From: Guptibacillus hwajinpoensis
Lineage (GTDB): Bacteria; Bacillota; Bacilli; Bacillales; Guptibacillaceae
DNA: 64,000 nucleotides
Direction: 5' to 3'
NCBI RefSeq assembly: GCF_020171785.1
Contig: NZ_JAIVAE010000014.1
Span: 1-64,000, forward strand
Both the position numbers and the translations under genes were made by a program. Within the stretch, counting starts at the first letter, position 1, and the number at the start of each line of letters is the position of its first letter. The notes beneath the pieces are model-generated. The model did not search any database. It was given only the letters and a program-made list of their open reading frames with translations, and was not told where the DNA came from. Positions 26,612 to 35,891 of the stretch are shown here, piece after piece.

Positions 26612-28246
26612 TTAATTGACGCCAACTTGATTCCAGGCGTTTGCGACTGAATTATATGTCGAACCTGTTCCATAAAGATCAGTAGTCGCTTGAAGTAATG
26701 CCGAACGTGCTGCACTAAAGTTCGTTGTAGGTGTCATATAAAGACTTAATGCGCGGTAGTAAATTTTCTCGGCTTTTGTTTTTCCGATACTTTGAATCGT
26801 TAAATAAGCTGCTTTATTTGGAATCCCACTATTTGTATGCACGCCACCATTATCTGAGGAAGTATAATAGTAGTCATCCATATGTGACGGTTGTCCGTAT
26901 GCTTCTGGATTAGATAAGCTTCTTAGCGCATCGCCTGACTTGTTAGGTGTGTAGACATCTTCACCCATAAGGAAATCTCCAGGTTCAACGAAATAACCAA
27001 AAACATCCGACATTGATTCGTTAAGTGCCCCTGATTGATTTTGATATTGAAGACCTGCAGTTCTTTCAGTCACTGCATGAGTAATTTCGTGTGCGACAAC
27101 ATCAAGGGCTCCGGACAGTGGTGCAAAAACTGACCCATCACCATCGCCATATACCATTTGTGAACCATTCCAGAAGGCGTTGTTATAATTCGAGCCATAA
27201 TGTACAGTTGATCGAATCGTTGCTCCATTATTATTATAGCTATTGCGATTATGTGTATTTTTATAATAATCATACACAACCCCGGCATTATAATGGGCAT
27301 CAACTTCAGCACCTTGAGAGCTAGAGGTAAACGCATTGTTACTATCTACCGCATAGCTTCCCGGAAGTGAAGTTCTATTATTAGCCGTTCTCGTTTCAAT
27401 AACGCCGCTCATTGGCTTTGTTGTGTCATAAAGATAATACGTGCCATTAGAATAGTAAGTATTGAGAGACTTATAGTTACCAAGAATGCCATAGCCATAG
27501 CCTGTTTCTGCACCGTCAGCAACTGCATTATAAGCATCTACAACCGAGCCATCCCGAGCGTCAACATAGACCTGCCAATTTGCTGGATAAGGATCAATGA
27601 ACTGAAGCTGTACTTTATAAGTCAGATAATATTCGTTATCTTTCTCATAAACGACCTGTTCACTTTTCTCTACCATATCAGAGACATCTGACTTTCGAAC
27701 AAAGCTCGGATCGTCAGAGACAACGTTTTGAGGTTTTACATCAATATGATCCCATGCTTTTTTAACTGCATCTTTTTCTGAAAGCTTTGCTTCTGAACTT
27801 CCTTTATAATTCTGAGCAGCTTCTGGATGAAGGTTACCATTCACTGCTGTTACTTCGCCGTTTTCATCCGTATGTACGATGAATTTTGCGCTGTCGATTT
27901 CAACACCCTTAACTGTTTGAACGTACTCATAGTGTGTCATCCCTAATTCATCAGTTGTTTCATTAACTAGCTTTAGATCTTGTGTTTTTACTTTAAAAAG
28001 AGATTCATTCGACTTAAGGTATGATTTAACCGCCTTTTCAGTTTTAACGCTTTTTTCGGATAGTTTACCAGATAAAAATGATGGTACCTTACGCTCTTTT
28101 TCCCAATCTTGTTTCACGATCTCCATTTTTTCAAGAGCTTGTTTCTGCTCCGCGTTTAAATCTTTAGTAGAAGCGGCTGAAGCAGAAGGAAGGGCAGATC
28201 CAAATGCTAAGCCAGTTGCGAGAACAACAGCAATTCCTTTTTTCAT
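26612..28246 (-). CDS. Thermolysin-family (M4) secreted neutral protease
   Basis: A 544-residue preproprotein. The signal peptide ends near ASAAS at about residue 25. An FTP/PepSY propeptide follows (about residues 40-230), then the M4 catalytic domain with the zinc motif VVAHEITHAVTE and the third ligand in GALNESMSDVFG. The C-terminal catalytic His lies in GGVHTNSGIPNKAAY. The family is extracellular bacillolysin/NprE. The start is ATG 28246, with GGGGGA 7 nt upstream; the frame is open further to 28288. Confidence 0.94.
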   Translation of the reverse strand: MKKGIAVVLATGLAFGSALPSASAASTKDLNAEQKQALEKMEIVKQDWEKERKVPSFLSGKLSEKSVKTEKAVKSYLKSNESLFKVKTQDLKLVNETTDELGMTHYEYVQTVKGVEIDSAKFIVHTDENGEVTAVNGNLHPEAAQNYKGSSEAKLSEKDAVKKAWDHIDVKPQNVVSDDPSFVRKSDVSDMVEKSEQVVYEKDNEYYLTYKVQLQFIDPYPANWQVYVDARDGSVVDAYNAVADGAETGYGYGILGNYKSLNTYYSNGTYYLYDTTKPMSGVIETRTANNRTSLPGSYAVDSNNAFTSSSQGAEVDAHYNAGVVYDYYKNTHNRNSYNNNGATIRSTVHYGSNYNNAFWNGSQMVYGDGDGSVFAPLSGALDVVAHEITHAVTERTAGLQYQNQSGALNESMSDVFGYFVEPGDFLMGEDVYTPNKSGDALRSLSNPEAYGQPSHMDDYYYTSSDNGGVHTNSGIPNKAAYLTIQSIGKTKAEKIYYRALSLYMTPTTNFSAARSALLQATTDLYGTGSTYNSVANAWNQVGVN

Positions 28247-28802
28247 TTCATTTCCCCCATTTCGGAATAATTCGAATTTTTGGTACATTTGTAGATTATC
28301 ACAGTATTTTAAGGTTTTGTATTGGGAAATATGGAGGAAAACATGAGTTTATTCGCTGTTTTTAGAGATTCAATTTCCCAATAACATCTTACGGAACGTC
28401 ATGGTATAATCATTTTGAAAGGAATTAATTGTAAAAATATTACTTTTATGGGTAGTGAAATGAAAATAAGACAGGCTAAAGGCCTGCCTTATCAACGAAT
28501 CATAACAAGTTCTCATTCTAATGTACTACGATTTGTATGCTACATTTTTTTAAACGTGTAAGCTTATCTCCCTTTGTTTTTTCAATAAACCATGCGACTT
28601 ATCCGGCCCTCAACTTCTTCTAATCTTACTCCCTTTCTTAAAAATGAAATGAAGGTTATTTGGAAATGAATTCACCCATGTAATTTCCCAACCCTCTTCG
28701 TTATCAATTCAATATAAACAATCGTTATTTCATGTGATCGTAATGAAATGAAAACCTCTTACATAAACTTGATACAACTATGAACAAGCAGGTGAACTTC
28801 TT
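28247..28802. other. Intergenic region, no gene recognised
   Basis: This gap of 556 bp contains no convincing ORF. A TATAAT occurs on the plus strand at 28405-28410. A hairpin at 28465-28494 (AAGGCAGGCC with GGCCTGTCTT on the minus strand, then TATTTTCATT) looks like a minus-strand terminator but has no gene before it. The rest is AT-rich and holds the protease and YitT promoters. Confidence 0.4.
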
Positions 28803-29375
28803 ATGTATAAAAAAATAGTTGCTGTAGTTATAGGAAGTATCTTAGTTGGCTCAGGGATCAATGCCTTTCTAGTTCCAAACCACCTTATTGATGGTGGAAT
28901 GATTGGAATCGGCTTAATTGTAAAATACATATGGGGTTATCAAACCGGTCTTACCATCATTTGTTTAAGTATTCCTCTTTATATTATTGCGTTCCTCTAC
29001 TTTCGCCCTTACTTTTATAATAGCCTCCACGGGTTATTACTTTCTTCTTTTTTTATTGATCTTCTTTCTCCCCTTCGAGACGCCTTTTCTTTTCCTATTC
29101 TGATTAGTTCCATATTAGGAGGCTTTTTCGTAGGTACAGGGATTGGAATTATGTTGAAATACGAGACAAGTACAGGTGGAACAGATTTACTCGCTCAATT
29201 TATCTCTCGCATCGTTACGTTAAATGTCGGAATCATCATCTTTCTAATAGATGGTCTTGTTATCCTTATTGGATCCAAAACCATTGGATTAAATGCTTCT
29301 CTCTATTCTGCTGTTACTATTTTCGCAGTTGGTATTGCTACTAGCTTATTAACTATTAAGAAAGAAGCCTTATAG
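28803..29375 (+). CDS. YitT family (DUF161) membrane protein, short form
   Basis: A 190-residue membrane protein with five to six hydrophobic segments. The motifs GINAFLVPNHLIDGGMIGIG and KYETSTGGTDLLAQ are those of YitT/YpjC-like proteins. Typical YitT proteins of about 280 residues carry a C-terminal DUF2179 domain that is absent here. The function of the family is unknown. A terminator follows directly. Confidence 0.85.
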   Translation: MYKKIVAVVIGSILVGSGINAFLVPNHLIDGGMIGIGLIVKYIWGYQTGLTIICLSIPLYIIAFLYFRPYFYNSLHGLLLSSFFIDLLSPLRDAFSFPILISSILGGFFVGTGIGIMLKYETSTGGTDLLAQFISRIVTLNVGIIIFLIDGLVILIGSKTIGLNASLYSAVTIFAVGIATSLLTIKKEAL

Positions 29376-29410
29376 AAGCGCTGTGAACTGACACAGCGCT
29401 TCGCTTTTTT
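29375..29410. terminator. Bidirectional terminator
   Basis: Stem GAAGCGCTGTG/CACAGCGCTTC plus T run, between the convergent yitT-type and spoIIP genes. Confidence 0.85.
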
Positions 29411-30581
29411 ACTTATTTACTTTTTCTGTTCCCCAGTAATGTTCGCTAATGACATCTGCAATGGCTTTAACCGTTCGACTAAGTTGCTCAAGGTTATTGT
29501 CCACTCCACCCATTTCAATCAACATAGCATTAGGGGATAGGTCTTGATTATAAATGCCATCTACTCCTTTTCCTTTTTTACTAATTACCCCCCTGCTTAG
29601 CCCTGGAAATTCTGCTTTTAGCGCAGCATGTAATTCTTTTGCAAGCGCGAGATTCTTCTCGTAATTGGGATTTTCTTCTCCAATAACAAAAACCGTTCGA
29701 GCATATTCCTCATTGTTAATTGTAACCGTAGTATCCTTCGCTCTTAATGAATCACGATGAATATCAATGAATAAGTTAAAATCATCATTGCTAGCTACCG
29801 CAGACTGTACGATCGTTCTCGATACATCATACGCACTTCCATGCTCAAGTCCCTTTTCATTTAATAGGGCTCCCATGTTTGAATCATCAACTTGCGTGCC
29901 TATCCCCCGATCTTCTAGTTCTTCACCTAACAATTTTCCAACTAAGGTAATGTTGGTTTTCCCATCATTCGCTAAATCAGCATTTTTTTCTCCTTCAAGA
30001 CCTAATAACGGCAAGTAAGACTCATAGCTATGTGAATGATAAATAAAGGCCACTTTTTTCCCATTCGTTGTTTGAAGCGGCGGTGTAACCTGATCTTTTG
30101 AATCCTGAATTTCTAATTTCTCCGTAGGTACCTCTCTTTCTTTAAGTAAATCATCCAAAGGTGGAGCGGATTCCACAGGAAGGTTGGTAAAATTCGTTCC
30201 CTCACCAGCAACGTGAATTTTAGCATCATATAACGCAAAACCAGGGAGCTCCCCCCCTAGAAGACTCCTGATATCACCTGGCTTAACGCTCGTAATAAAT
30301 TGAAACATGACTAGAGAAAATGCTGGCGGCTCACTCTCTTCAGGTAATACCTGAGTGAAATAATGATTCTCAGTCCCCATTCCATACACCATCGCTTCTG
30401 TTGAAAAGCTTGTGATCCAATCATGTAGCATAGAAGAGGAGAGCTGGTATTTCGTTTCTGACGATGAAATCACACCTGCTACAATAAACAAAAAAATAAG
30501 TCCTGATACTGTAAAAAAAGAAATCAAACGAATTTGTCTACTGCTTGTATCACCAAACAGCCTTGGAGAGCTGCTTTTCAT
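29409..30581 (-). CDS. spoIIP: Stage II sporulation protein P
   Basis: A 390-residue membrane-anchored cell-wall hydrolase of the SpoIIDMP engulfment machine, with amidase and endopeptidase activity on peptidoglycan. One membrane segment spans about residues 17-38. The catalytic domain includes FIYHSHSYESYLP, LFIDIHRDS and NAMLIEMGGVDNN. A CATAGAGT resembling a sigma-E -10 lies at 30610-30617. The usual upstream neighbour gpr is not present. Confidence 0.94.
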   Translation of the reverse strand: MKSSSPRLFGDTSSRQIRLISFFTVSGLIFLFIVAGVISSSETKYQLSSSMLHDWITSFSTEAMVYGMGTENHYFTQVLPEESEPPAFSLVMFQFITSVKPGDIRSLLGGELPGFALYDAKIHVAGEGTNFTNLPVESAPPLDDLLKEREVPTEKLEIQDSKDQVTPPLQTTNGKKVAFIYHSHSYESYLPLLGLEGEKNADLANDGKTNITLVGKLLGEELEDRGIGTQVDDSNMGALLNEKGLEHGSAYDVSRTIVQSAVASNDDFNLFIDIHRDSLRAKDTTVTINNEEYARTVFVIGEENPNYEKNLALAKELHAALKAEFPGLSRGVISKKGKGVDGIYNQDLSPNAMLIEMGGVDNNLEQLSRTVKAIADVISEHYWGTEKVNK

Positions 30582-30758
30582 TTTATCTCCTCCCTTTCAT
30601 TCACTTCACACTCTATGTCTATGAATTCGCACATTGAAATAGAAGATTTTTTTACTAGTTCTCATAGATACATAATTCAGGAAGAAATAAGCAAAATATA
30701 TTTGATAATTGAATGTTAGAAAAGTATGATAAAGGTGAGGAAACAGGAGGTGAACAGA

Positions 30759-31148
30759 ATGGGTAAATCATCCGCTTATATTACTGCAATAATTTTGTTC
30801 CTAGTTATGGTTGTAGGCTTTACATACTGGCTTTCCACAACCGAAGAACACGCTGGTGGAAACGAAGCCAGTCATGGTGAACAGGCCGAAGAAGGCGGCG
30901 GTGAAGAAGGCGGCGATTCCGCTGGAGGTGGAGAAGCCGAAAAAGTATTTGCACAAAACTGCGCGTCATGCCACGGTGAAAACCTGGGAGGCGGTGCTGG
31001 ACCAGCACTAGAAGCCGTTGGTGGTAAATATTCGAAAGATGAAATTCTCGATATTATCAAGAATGGTAAAGGTGGCGGCATGCCCGCTGGCTTGATTCAA
31101 GGTGAAGAAGCTGAAATGGTCGCTGCTTGGCTTGCTGAGAAAAAATAA
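30759..31148 (+). CDS. Membrane-anchored cytochrome c (c550/CccA-like)
   Basis: A 129-residue monohaem cytochrome. A membrane anchor at residues 6-25 is followed by an acidic Glu/Gly-rich linker of about 35 residues ([15 protein letters not shown]). The haem domain has CASCHGENL and the axial Met in GGGMPAG. It should carry electrons at the outer membrane face to a terminal oxidase. The start at 30759 has a perfect AGGAGGTGA site; the in-frame ATG at 30726 does not. Confidence 0.9.
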   Translation: MGKSSAYITAIILFLVMVVGFTYWLSTTEEHAGGNEASHGEQAEEGGGEEGGDSAGGGEAEKVFAQNCASCHGENLGGGAGPALEAVGGKYSKDEILDIIKNGKGGGMPAGLIQGEEAEMVAAWLAEKK

Positions 31149-31163
31149 GAACGCTTTCTTGCA

Positions 31164-31194
31164 ACTCTCTATCTTTAAAGGTAGAGAGTTTTTT
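31164..31194 (+). terminator. Terminator after the cytochrome gene
   Basis: Stem ACTCTCTA/TAGAGAGT, loop with AAAGG, then six T. Confidence 0.85.
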
Positions 31195-31248
31195 CACCGC
31201 CTTTCTGAAAGCGTTATCATGAAATAGCTTAGTTTCAAGATGTTATGA

Positions 31249-31277
31249 TTGAGATATCTATCATTCCACTGTATAAT
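31249..31277 (+). promoter_or_regulatory. Promoter of ribU
   Basis: TTGAGA (31249-31254), 17 nt, TATAAT (31272-31277), 25 nt before the FMN riboswitch. Confidence 0.85.
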
Positions 31278-31301
31278 AAAGCTGTAAACAATATAACGAA
31301 C

Positions 31302-31433
31302 TATCTTCGGGGCAGGGTGTAATTCCCGACCGGCGGTGAAGGATATGCAATTCCTCAAGCCCGCGAGCCTGTTTTTTGGGCAGGATCTGGTGTGATTCCA
31401 GAGCCGACAGTATAGTCTGGATGGGAGAAGATG
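31302..31433 (+). ncRNA. FMN riboswitch (RFN element)
   Basis: It carries the RFN signature: ATCTTCGGGGCAGGGTG, AATTCCCGACCGGCGGT, AGCCCGCGAGC, GGTGTGATTCCAGAGCCGAC and TAGTCTGGATGGGAGAAGAT. A terminator at 31491-31518 with an intervening alternative pairing suggests transcriptional control. FMN should switch off the riboflavin transporter. Confidence 0.97.
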
Positions 31434-31490
31434 GTGGAGTAGTAAGCTTTCTTTGAAATTTAATAGAAGCTTGCTTATTTCCCCATGCCG

Positions 31491-31518
31491 TAACCATGAG
31501 CCCCATACTCATGGTTTT
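31491..31518 (+). terminator. FMN riboswitch terminator
   Basis: Stem AACCATGAG/CTCATGGTT followed by TTTT, between the aptamer and ribU. Confidence 0.85.
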
Positions 31519-31580
31519 TTGTGTGCATTGGGACCACATCTCCTTTTTCGGTGGTTCGAAAAAAAGGGAGCAATGTCAAA

Positions 31581-32162
31581 ATGAAAAGTGTTTCAAAAAC
31601 GCAACGCATGATTGTAATTGCGATGTTCAGCAGTATCTCGTATTTATTAATGCTTTTAGATTTCCCACTGCCTGGATTTCCAGTCTTTCTTCAAATCGAT
31701 TTCAGTGAAATTCCAGCGCTATTTGTTGCCATATTGTACGGTCCAGTTGCAGGGATACTTGTAGAAGCAATTAAGAATTTCATTCACTTTGGAATTCAGG
31801 GAAGCTTCACCGGTGTACCGATTGGCCAAATATCAAACTTCATTGCTGGAGTTTTCTTGATCGTACCAACTTCTTTAATCTTCCGTAAATTTAATCAAAC
31901 CCAGAAAGGATTAGCACTGGGATTGACGCTCGGAACGATTCTCATGTCAGCAATGATGGGATTGTTGAACTATTTAATTATCCTTCCGGCATACACATGG
32001 TTTATGGGATTTGAAGAAATGTCTGCTTCAGCCCGTCAGGCACTGGTATTAACCGGTATAACACCATTTAATCTACTAAAAGGTGCAATTGTAGCTAGTA
32101 TTTTTGTTGCCTTTTTCATAAAATTAAAACCCTGGTTTGCTCGTCAAACGAGAGTTGCTTAA
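31581..32162 (+). CDS. ribU: Riboflavin transporter, ECF S-component
   Basis: A 193-residue membrane protein with about six segments. LQIDFSEIPALFVAILYGP is the RibU motif, and EAIKNFIHFGIQGS follows. It binds riboflavin and works with the shared EcfA1-A2-T energising module, which is not in this window. The start at 31581 is preceded by GGGAG. The FMN riboswitch immediately upstream confirms the substrate. Confidence 0.95.
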   Translation: MKSVSKTQRMIVIAMFSSISYLLMLLDFPLPGFPVFLQIDFSEIPALFVAILYGPVAGILVEAIKNFIHFGIQGSFTGVPIGQISNFIAGVFLIVPTSLIFRKFNQTQKGLALGLTLGTILMSAMMGLLNYLIILPAYTWFMGFEEMSASARQALVLTGITPFNLLKGAIVASIFVAFFIKLKPWFARQTRVA

Positions 32163-32167
32163 CGATC

Positions 32168-32200
32168 AAAAACCGAACCTTATCTTGGTTCGGTTTTTTT
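32168..32200 (+). terminator. Terminator after ribU
   Basis: Stem AAAACCGAACC/GGTTCGGTTTT with an extended T run. Confidence 0.9.
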
Positions 32201-32299
32201 GTTTTTTCAGCCATCATTAGCATGAAAGGATAGAAAGTCCAAAAGGGATTTTTCCATTTATTGTCGAAATAGGATTAAAAGCGTTAGGAGGAATGAAAT

Positions 32300-33772
32300 A
32301 TGCTATCTATCGATTGGTTAGAAAAGTCCACAATCCTCGATATCCAACAGGCTATGCTTGCTCATAAGTTTACTTCAAAGCAGCTTGTTCAATTTTACCT
32401 TAATCAAATCGCAAATCATAATCACAGAGTTAACGCCATTCTAGAAATTAACCCTGATGCATTAATGATTGCAGACTCACTTGATCGAGAACGCAAAATA
32501 AAAGGAGCAAGAAGCTCATTACATGGTATTCCAATTCTACTTAAAGACAATATCAATACAGGTGATCATATGCATACAAGCGCCGGCTCACAAGCTCTAG
32601 CTACTTCCTACGGAAAAGATGACGCCTTTTTAGTGACAAAGCTGAGACGCGCTGGAGCTGTTATCTTAGGCAAAACCAATATGACAGAATGGGCCAACTT
32701 TATGAGTGATAAAATGCCGAATGGCTACAGTTCACGAGGTGGCCAAGTACTTAATCCATATGGACCAGGTACTCTTGATGTTGGAGGATCCAGTTCTGGG
32801 TCCGCTGTTGCAGTAGCTTGTCATTTTGCCACATCTGCAATTGGAACAGAAACAAACGGATCCATTCTAAGCCCCGCAAGTTCGAATGCTGGCGTTGGGC
32901 TTAAGCCCACAGTTGGCGTAATTAGTCGTTCAGGAATCATTCCAATCTCTTTTTCACAAGATACCGCTGGTCCAATAACCCGAAATGTTACTGATGCAGC
33001 CATTCTACTCAGTCATCTATCAGGGGAAGATCCTTTGGATCACGCCACAAATACCATACCTAATTATCAAGATTACACACCTTATCTACTCCCTGTTTTA
33101 TATGAAGAATTGAGAATTGGCATTGTCCAGAACGGCTATTATGATTCCATGCATGCTGAAGAACAAGAGATTTTAAATAGAGCAACCGAAGACCTAAAGA
33201 AGATTGGTTGCTCTATCTTAAAAGTTGATCAACTATGTTCTGATCAAGAAATGCTTGAGCAAGACTACCAGGTCTTACGATATGAATTTAAATCCGGTGT
33301 TAATAGCTATCTAGCAAAAAACACAACATCTTCTTTAAGTGACCTTGAATCCATTATTAATTACTATCATCAAAACCCATTAGCTCTTCCGTACGGACAA
33401 TCCCTTTTAATTGAATCAAACGAAACGACCGGATCATTAACTGAAGCACAATATTTGCAAAGTCGCCTCAAGGATTTATCGAATGCAAAAGAAAATGGTT
33501 TGGACAAACTCATGCAAGCCGAGAAACTAGATGCATTGCTATTTGTAGGAGCTTACGGCTCAACACTTCCTGCAAAAGCAGGTTATCCGTCTATAACCGT
33601 CCCTGCTGGCTTTACTTCAAACAAAAAACCTCTTGGCATTACCTTCACGGGTAAAGCGTTCAGCGAACCTCAATTAATCAAACTCGCTTATGCCTATGAA
33701 CAACTCACTCATCAACGAAAACTTCCAGATTGGTTAGACAACACAAAAACCTTAAGAAAAGCGCGAACCTAA
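32300..33772 (+). CDS. Amidase signature family enzyme
   Basis: A 490-residue amidase-signature protein. The Ser-cisSer-Lys triad is visible: Lys in IPILLKDNIN near residue 81 and the two Ser in DVGGSSSGSAVAVA near 160-185. It is related to GatA but longer, and it has no GatB/GatC neighbours, so it is more likely a stand-alone hydrolase of amides or peptides. No signal peptide is seen. AGGAGGAATGAAAT precedes the ATG. Confidence 0.88.
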   Translation: MLSIDWLEKSTILDIQQAMLAHKFTSKQLVQFYLNQIANHNHRVNAILEINPDALMIADSLDRERKIKGARSSLHGIPILLKDNINTGDHMHTSAGSQALATSYGKDDAFLVTKLRRAGAVILGKTNMTEWANFMSDKMPNGYSSRGGQVLNPYGPGTLDVGGSSSGSAVAVACHFATSAIGTETNGSILSPASSNAGVGLKPTVGVISRSGIIPISFSQDTAGPITRNVTDAAILLSHLSGEDPLDHATNTIPNYQDYTPYLLPVLYEELRIGIVQNGYYDSMHAEEQEILNRATEDLKKIGCSILKVDQLCSDQEMLEQDYQVLRYEFKSGVNSYLAKNTTSSLSDLESIINYYHQNPLALPYGQSLLIESNETTGSLTEAQYLQSRLKDLSNAKENGLDKLMQAEKLDALLFVGAYGSTLPAKAGYPSITVPAGFTSNKKPLGITFTGKAFSEPQLIKLAYAYEQLTHQRKLPDWLDNTKTLRKART

Positions 33773-33788
33773 TGGCTCGCGCTTTTCT
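33757..33788. terminator. Bidirectional terminator
   Basis: Stem AGAAAAGCGCGAACC paired with GGCTCGCGCTTTTCT, overlapping the end of the amidase gene and facing the binding-protein gene. Confidence 0.85.
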
Positions 33789-33798
33789 AGTGAAACTA

Positions 33799-35499
33799 TT
33801 ACTTTTCGATCGTTACCCATTTAAGAGAAGAATCAGCACCAAACTTGTGGATATGGTAGTTCTTCACGTAATCTTTCATGATAATCGCCCCGCCACCCTG
33901 ATAAGTAGGTAGGATCGCCGTATCTTCTTCGATTAGAATGCGCTCTGCTTCTTGCATCATTTCCCAGCGCTTCTGCTCGTCCGTCTCAGTTTTAGCATCA
34001 GTAACCAGCTTGTCATACTCTTCATTAGAGTAATCCATGCGGTTATAAGCGCCATCTGTTTCAAACATATAGATATAAGTCATTGGATCTGGATAGTCTG
34101 GTCCCCAACCACCAGTTGAGATATCAAAGTCTCCAGCATCTTCAAGATCAAGGAACTGCTTCCAAGGCTGTTTGTTAATTGTGATTGTAAGACCGTCTAA
34201 CTTAGACTCAAACTGATCTTTCGCATACTCTGCAATTTTAGATGCAAGGTCACTATCCGTTGTAAGGAATTCAAGTTCCACTTTGTCAGTACCTAGAGCT
34301 TCTAGCCCCTTCTTCCAGTACTCAGCAGCATCATCAGCAGTTTGATCTGCAAGATAGCCGTCTGGAGCTGGTGCACGGAAATCTTCGTCGTTAAGGAACA
34401 AGAATTCTTTTGGTACAAGGTAACGAGCTGCTACTGAACCGTTGTTTAGTAGTACATTTACTAGCCCATCACGGTCATACGATAAATAAAGAGCTTTACG
34501 AATATCATTGTTAGCAAGTGCTTCATTCTTCTGGTTCATACGTAGGAAATAAATTGTTGTATCAAGGATGGTTGTAAAGTCTTCGCGATCTTTAAACTGA
34601 TCAACGAAATCTGCACTAAGACTAGCACGATCAATGCTTCCAGTCTCATAAAGATTAACACGTGTTGCTTCGTCTTTTACAATTTTGTAATTTGCTTCTT
34701 TCAACTGTACTGTGTCAGCATCCCAGTATCCATCATTCTTCGCAAGCTTCCAACCTTCACCGTGATTCCATTCAGCTAGCGTAAATGGACCGTTGTAAAG
34801 CATTGTATCTGCTTCTAGTGAATAGTTCTCGCCTTGCTCTTCAGCAAATTCCGAAGGTTGTGGATAGAATGATGCAAATGTTAATAGGTCAAAGAAATAA
34901 GGAACTTGTTGTGTAACCACAACTTCAAGTGTTTTCTCATCTACTGCTTTCACACCAAGTTCTTCTACTTTACCGTATAGTGGATCGCCTTCAGTAATAA
35001 TTTCATTACCATTTTTAATACCTGCAGCACCCATCATTGATGCATACCCGCCCATCGTATCTGGGTGAATAATTTTGTGCCATGCATATACGAAATCGTC
35101 TGCTTTCACTGGTGTGCCATCAGACCAATTCGCATCTTCACGAATTTTAAATGTATAAACAGTTTCACCGTCTTTTTCTTCAACTTCTGGCTCTTCTGCT
35201 GCCATACCTAGAACAGGCTTGTTATCTTTATCAAGACGATAAAGACCTTCAAATACCTGGTTCATTGCATTAAATGCAACAGTATCTGTTGCCTGCGTTG
35301 AGTCCATAGTCGGGATATCCTGTGTATCTGTTAAGTTTAGAACCTGTTCCGCTGATCCTTCTGAGCTATCGCTATCTCCGCTTGTCGCTTCTCCTTCACT
35401 GTTTGTGTTGCTTGAAGTGTTCGAATTACCGGAACACGCTGCAAGGAAAAGGCTTAACAACAAGATGACCGAAAGCAAAAGCGAAAACTTTTTCTTCAT
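33799..35499 (-). CDS. Oligopeptide-type solute-binding lipoprotein (SBP family 5)
   Basis: A 566-residue OppA/DppE-like binding protein. The signal peptide ends in the lipobox LFLAACSGN. An Asn/Ser/Gly/Glu linker follows, then the family 5 core (YTFKIREDANWSDGTPVKADDFVYAWH). No permease or ATPase genes are adjacent, so it must serve a transporter elsewhere or act as a sensor. It is divergent from the MocR-type gene at 35892. The ribosome site is GGGGG, and a hairpin (35534-35557) lies in its leader. Confidence 0.92.
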   Translation of the reverse strand: MKKKFSLLLSVILLLSLFLAACSGNSNTSSNTNSEGEATSGDSDSSEGSAEQVLNLTDTQDIPTMDSTQATDTVAFNAMNQVFEGLYRLDKDNKPVLGMAAEEPEVEEKDGETVYTFKIREDANWSDGTPVKADDFVYAWHKIIHPDTMGGYASMMGAAGIKNGNEIITEGDPLYGKVEELGVKAVDEKTLEVVVTQQVPYFFDLLTFASFYPQPSEFAEEQGENYSLEADTMLYNGPFTLAEWNHGEGWKLAKNDGYWDADTVQLKEANYKIVKDEATRVNLYETGSIDRASLSADFVDQFKDREDFTTILDTTIYFLRMNQKNEALANNDIRKALYLSYDRDGLVNVLLNNGSVAARYLVPKEFLFLNDEDFRAPAPDGYLADQTADDAAEYWKKGLEALGTDKVELEFLTTDSDLASKIAEYAKDQFESKLDGLTITINKQPWKQFLDLEDAGDFDISTGGWGPDYPDPMTYIYMFETDGAYNRMDYSNEEYDKLVTDAKTETDEQKRWEMMQEAERILIEEDTAILPTYQGGGAIIMKDYVKNYHIHKFGADSSLKWVTIEK

Positions 35500-35533
35500 T
35501 GTGTTACCCCCTATTTGTTTGTACCATTCAGTT

Positions 35534-35557
35534 AAGGTCTAGCTTTATGTAGACCTT
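35534..35557 (-). repeat. Perfect inverted repeat in the binding-protein leader
   Basis: AAGGTCTA and TAGACCTT are separated by 8 nt, 35 nt upstream of the lipoprotein start. It could be an operator or an mRNA hairpin. No T run follows, so it is not a terminator. Confidence 0.6.
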
Positions 35558-35722
35558 TGTGTTATAAATTCAAACGAAGTTCTTCGATTGGGAAACCATT
35601 GCGAGATCTATAACAGGGAGGTCATATCACTCAACTTATGTAAACCATTATCGATTCTCGTTTGAATATTAACAATTAACTGAATGATTAAACTTATTTT
35701 AAATTTCAAAAAACTTTCTGTA

Positions 35723-35758
35723 ACCATCCAATTTAGCCAAAAGTATACCATCCAATTT
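35723..35758 (+). promoter_or_regulatory. Direct-repeat operator candidate for the MocR-type regulator
   Basis: Two identical ACCATCCAATTT copies at 35723-35734 and 35747-35758, start-to-start 24 bp, lie between the divergent lipoprotein and MocR-type genes. MocR regulators such as GabR and PdxR are known to bind direct repeats, so this is a plausible site. A related CATTCCAATTT occurs near 35820. Confidence 0.55.
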
Positions 35759-35866
35759 GTCTTTTTCTACAAAAATATCCGTCAAATGGCTTAAAACCTG
35801 TGTTTATCGTGAATTTCTCCATTCCAATTTTTTTGAAAATTTTATACAATTATCTCTATTTTTCTC

Positions 35867-35872
35867 TATAAT
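35867..35872 (+). promoter_or_regulatory. -10 element for the MocR-type gene
   Basis: A perfect TATAAT 20 nt before the start codon. The -35 (TATACA near 35843) is weak. Confidence 0.55.
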
Positions 35873-35891
35873 AGTAGTGAGGTGGTGGACA

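Noticed and set aside
35569-35665. TTCAAACGA and TCGTTTGAA, an inverted pair about 80 bp apart upstream of the binding-protein gene
   Set aside because: The distance is large and 9 bp is short for an AT-rich region; chance is a sufficient explanation without comparative data.
35757-35891. N-terminal extension of the MocR-type gene to 35757
   Set aside because: The extension covers the direct repeats, the -10 element and the ribosome binding site, and is unlike any regulator N-terminus.
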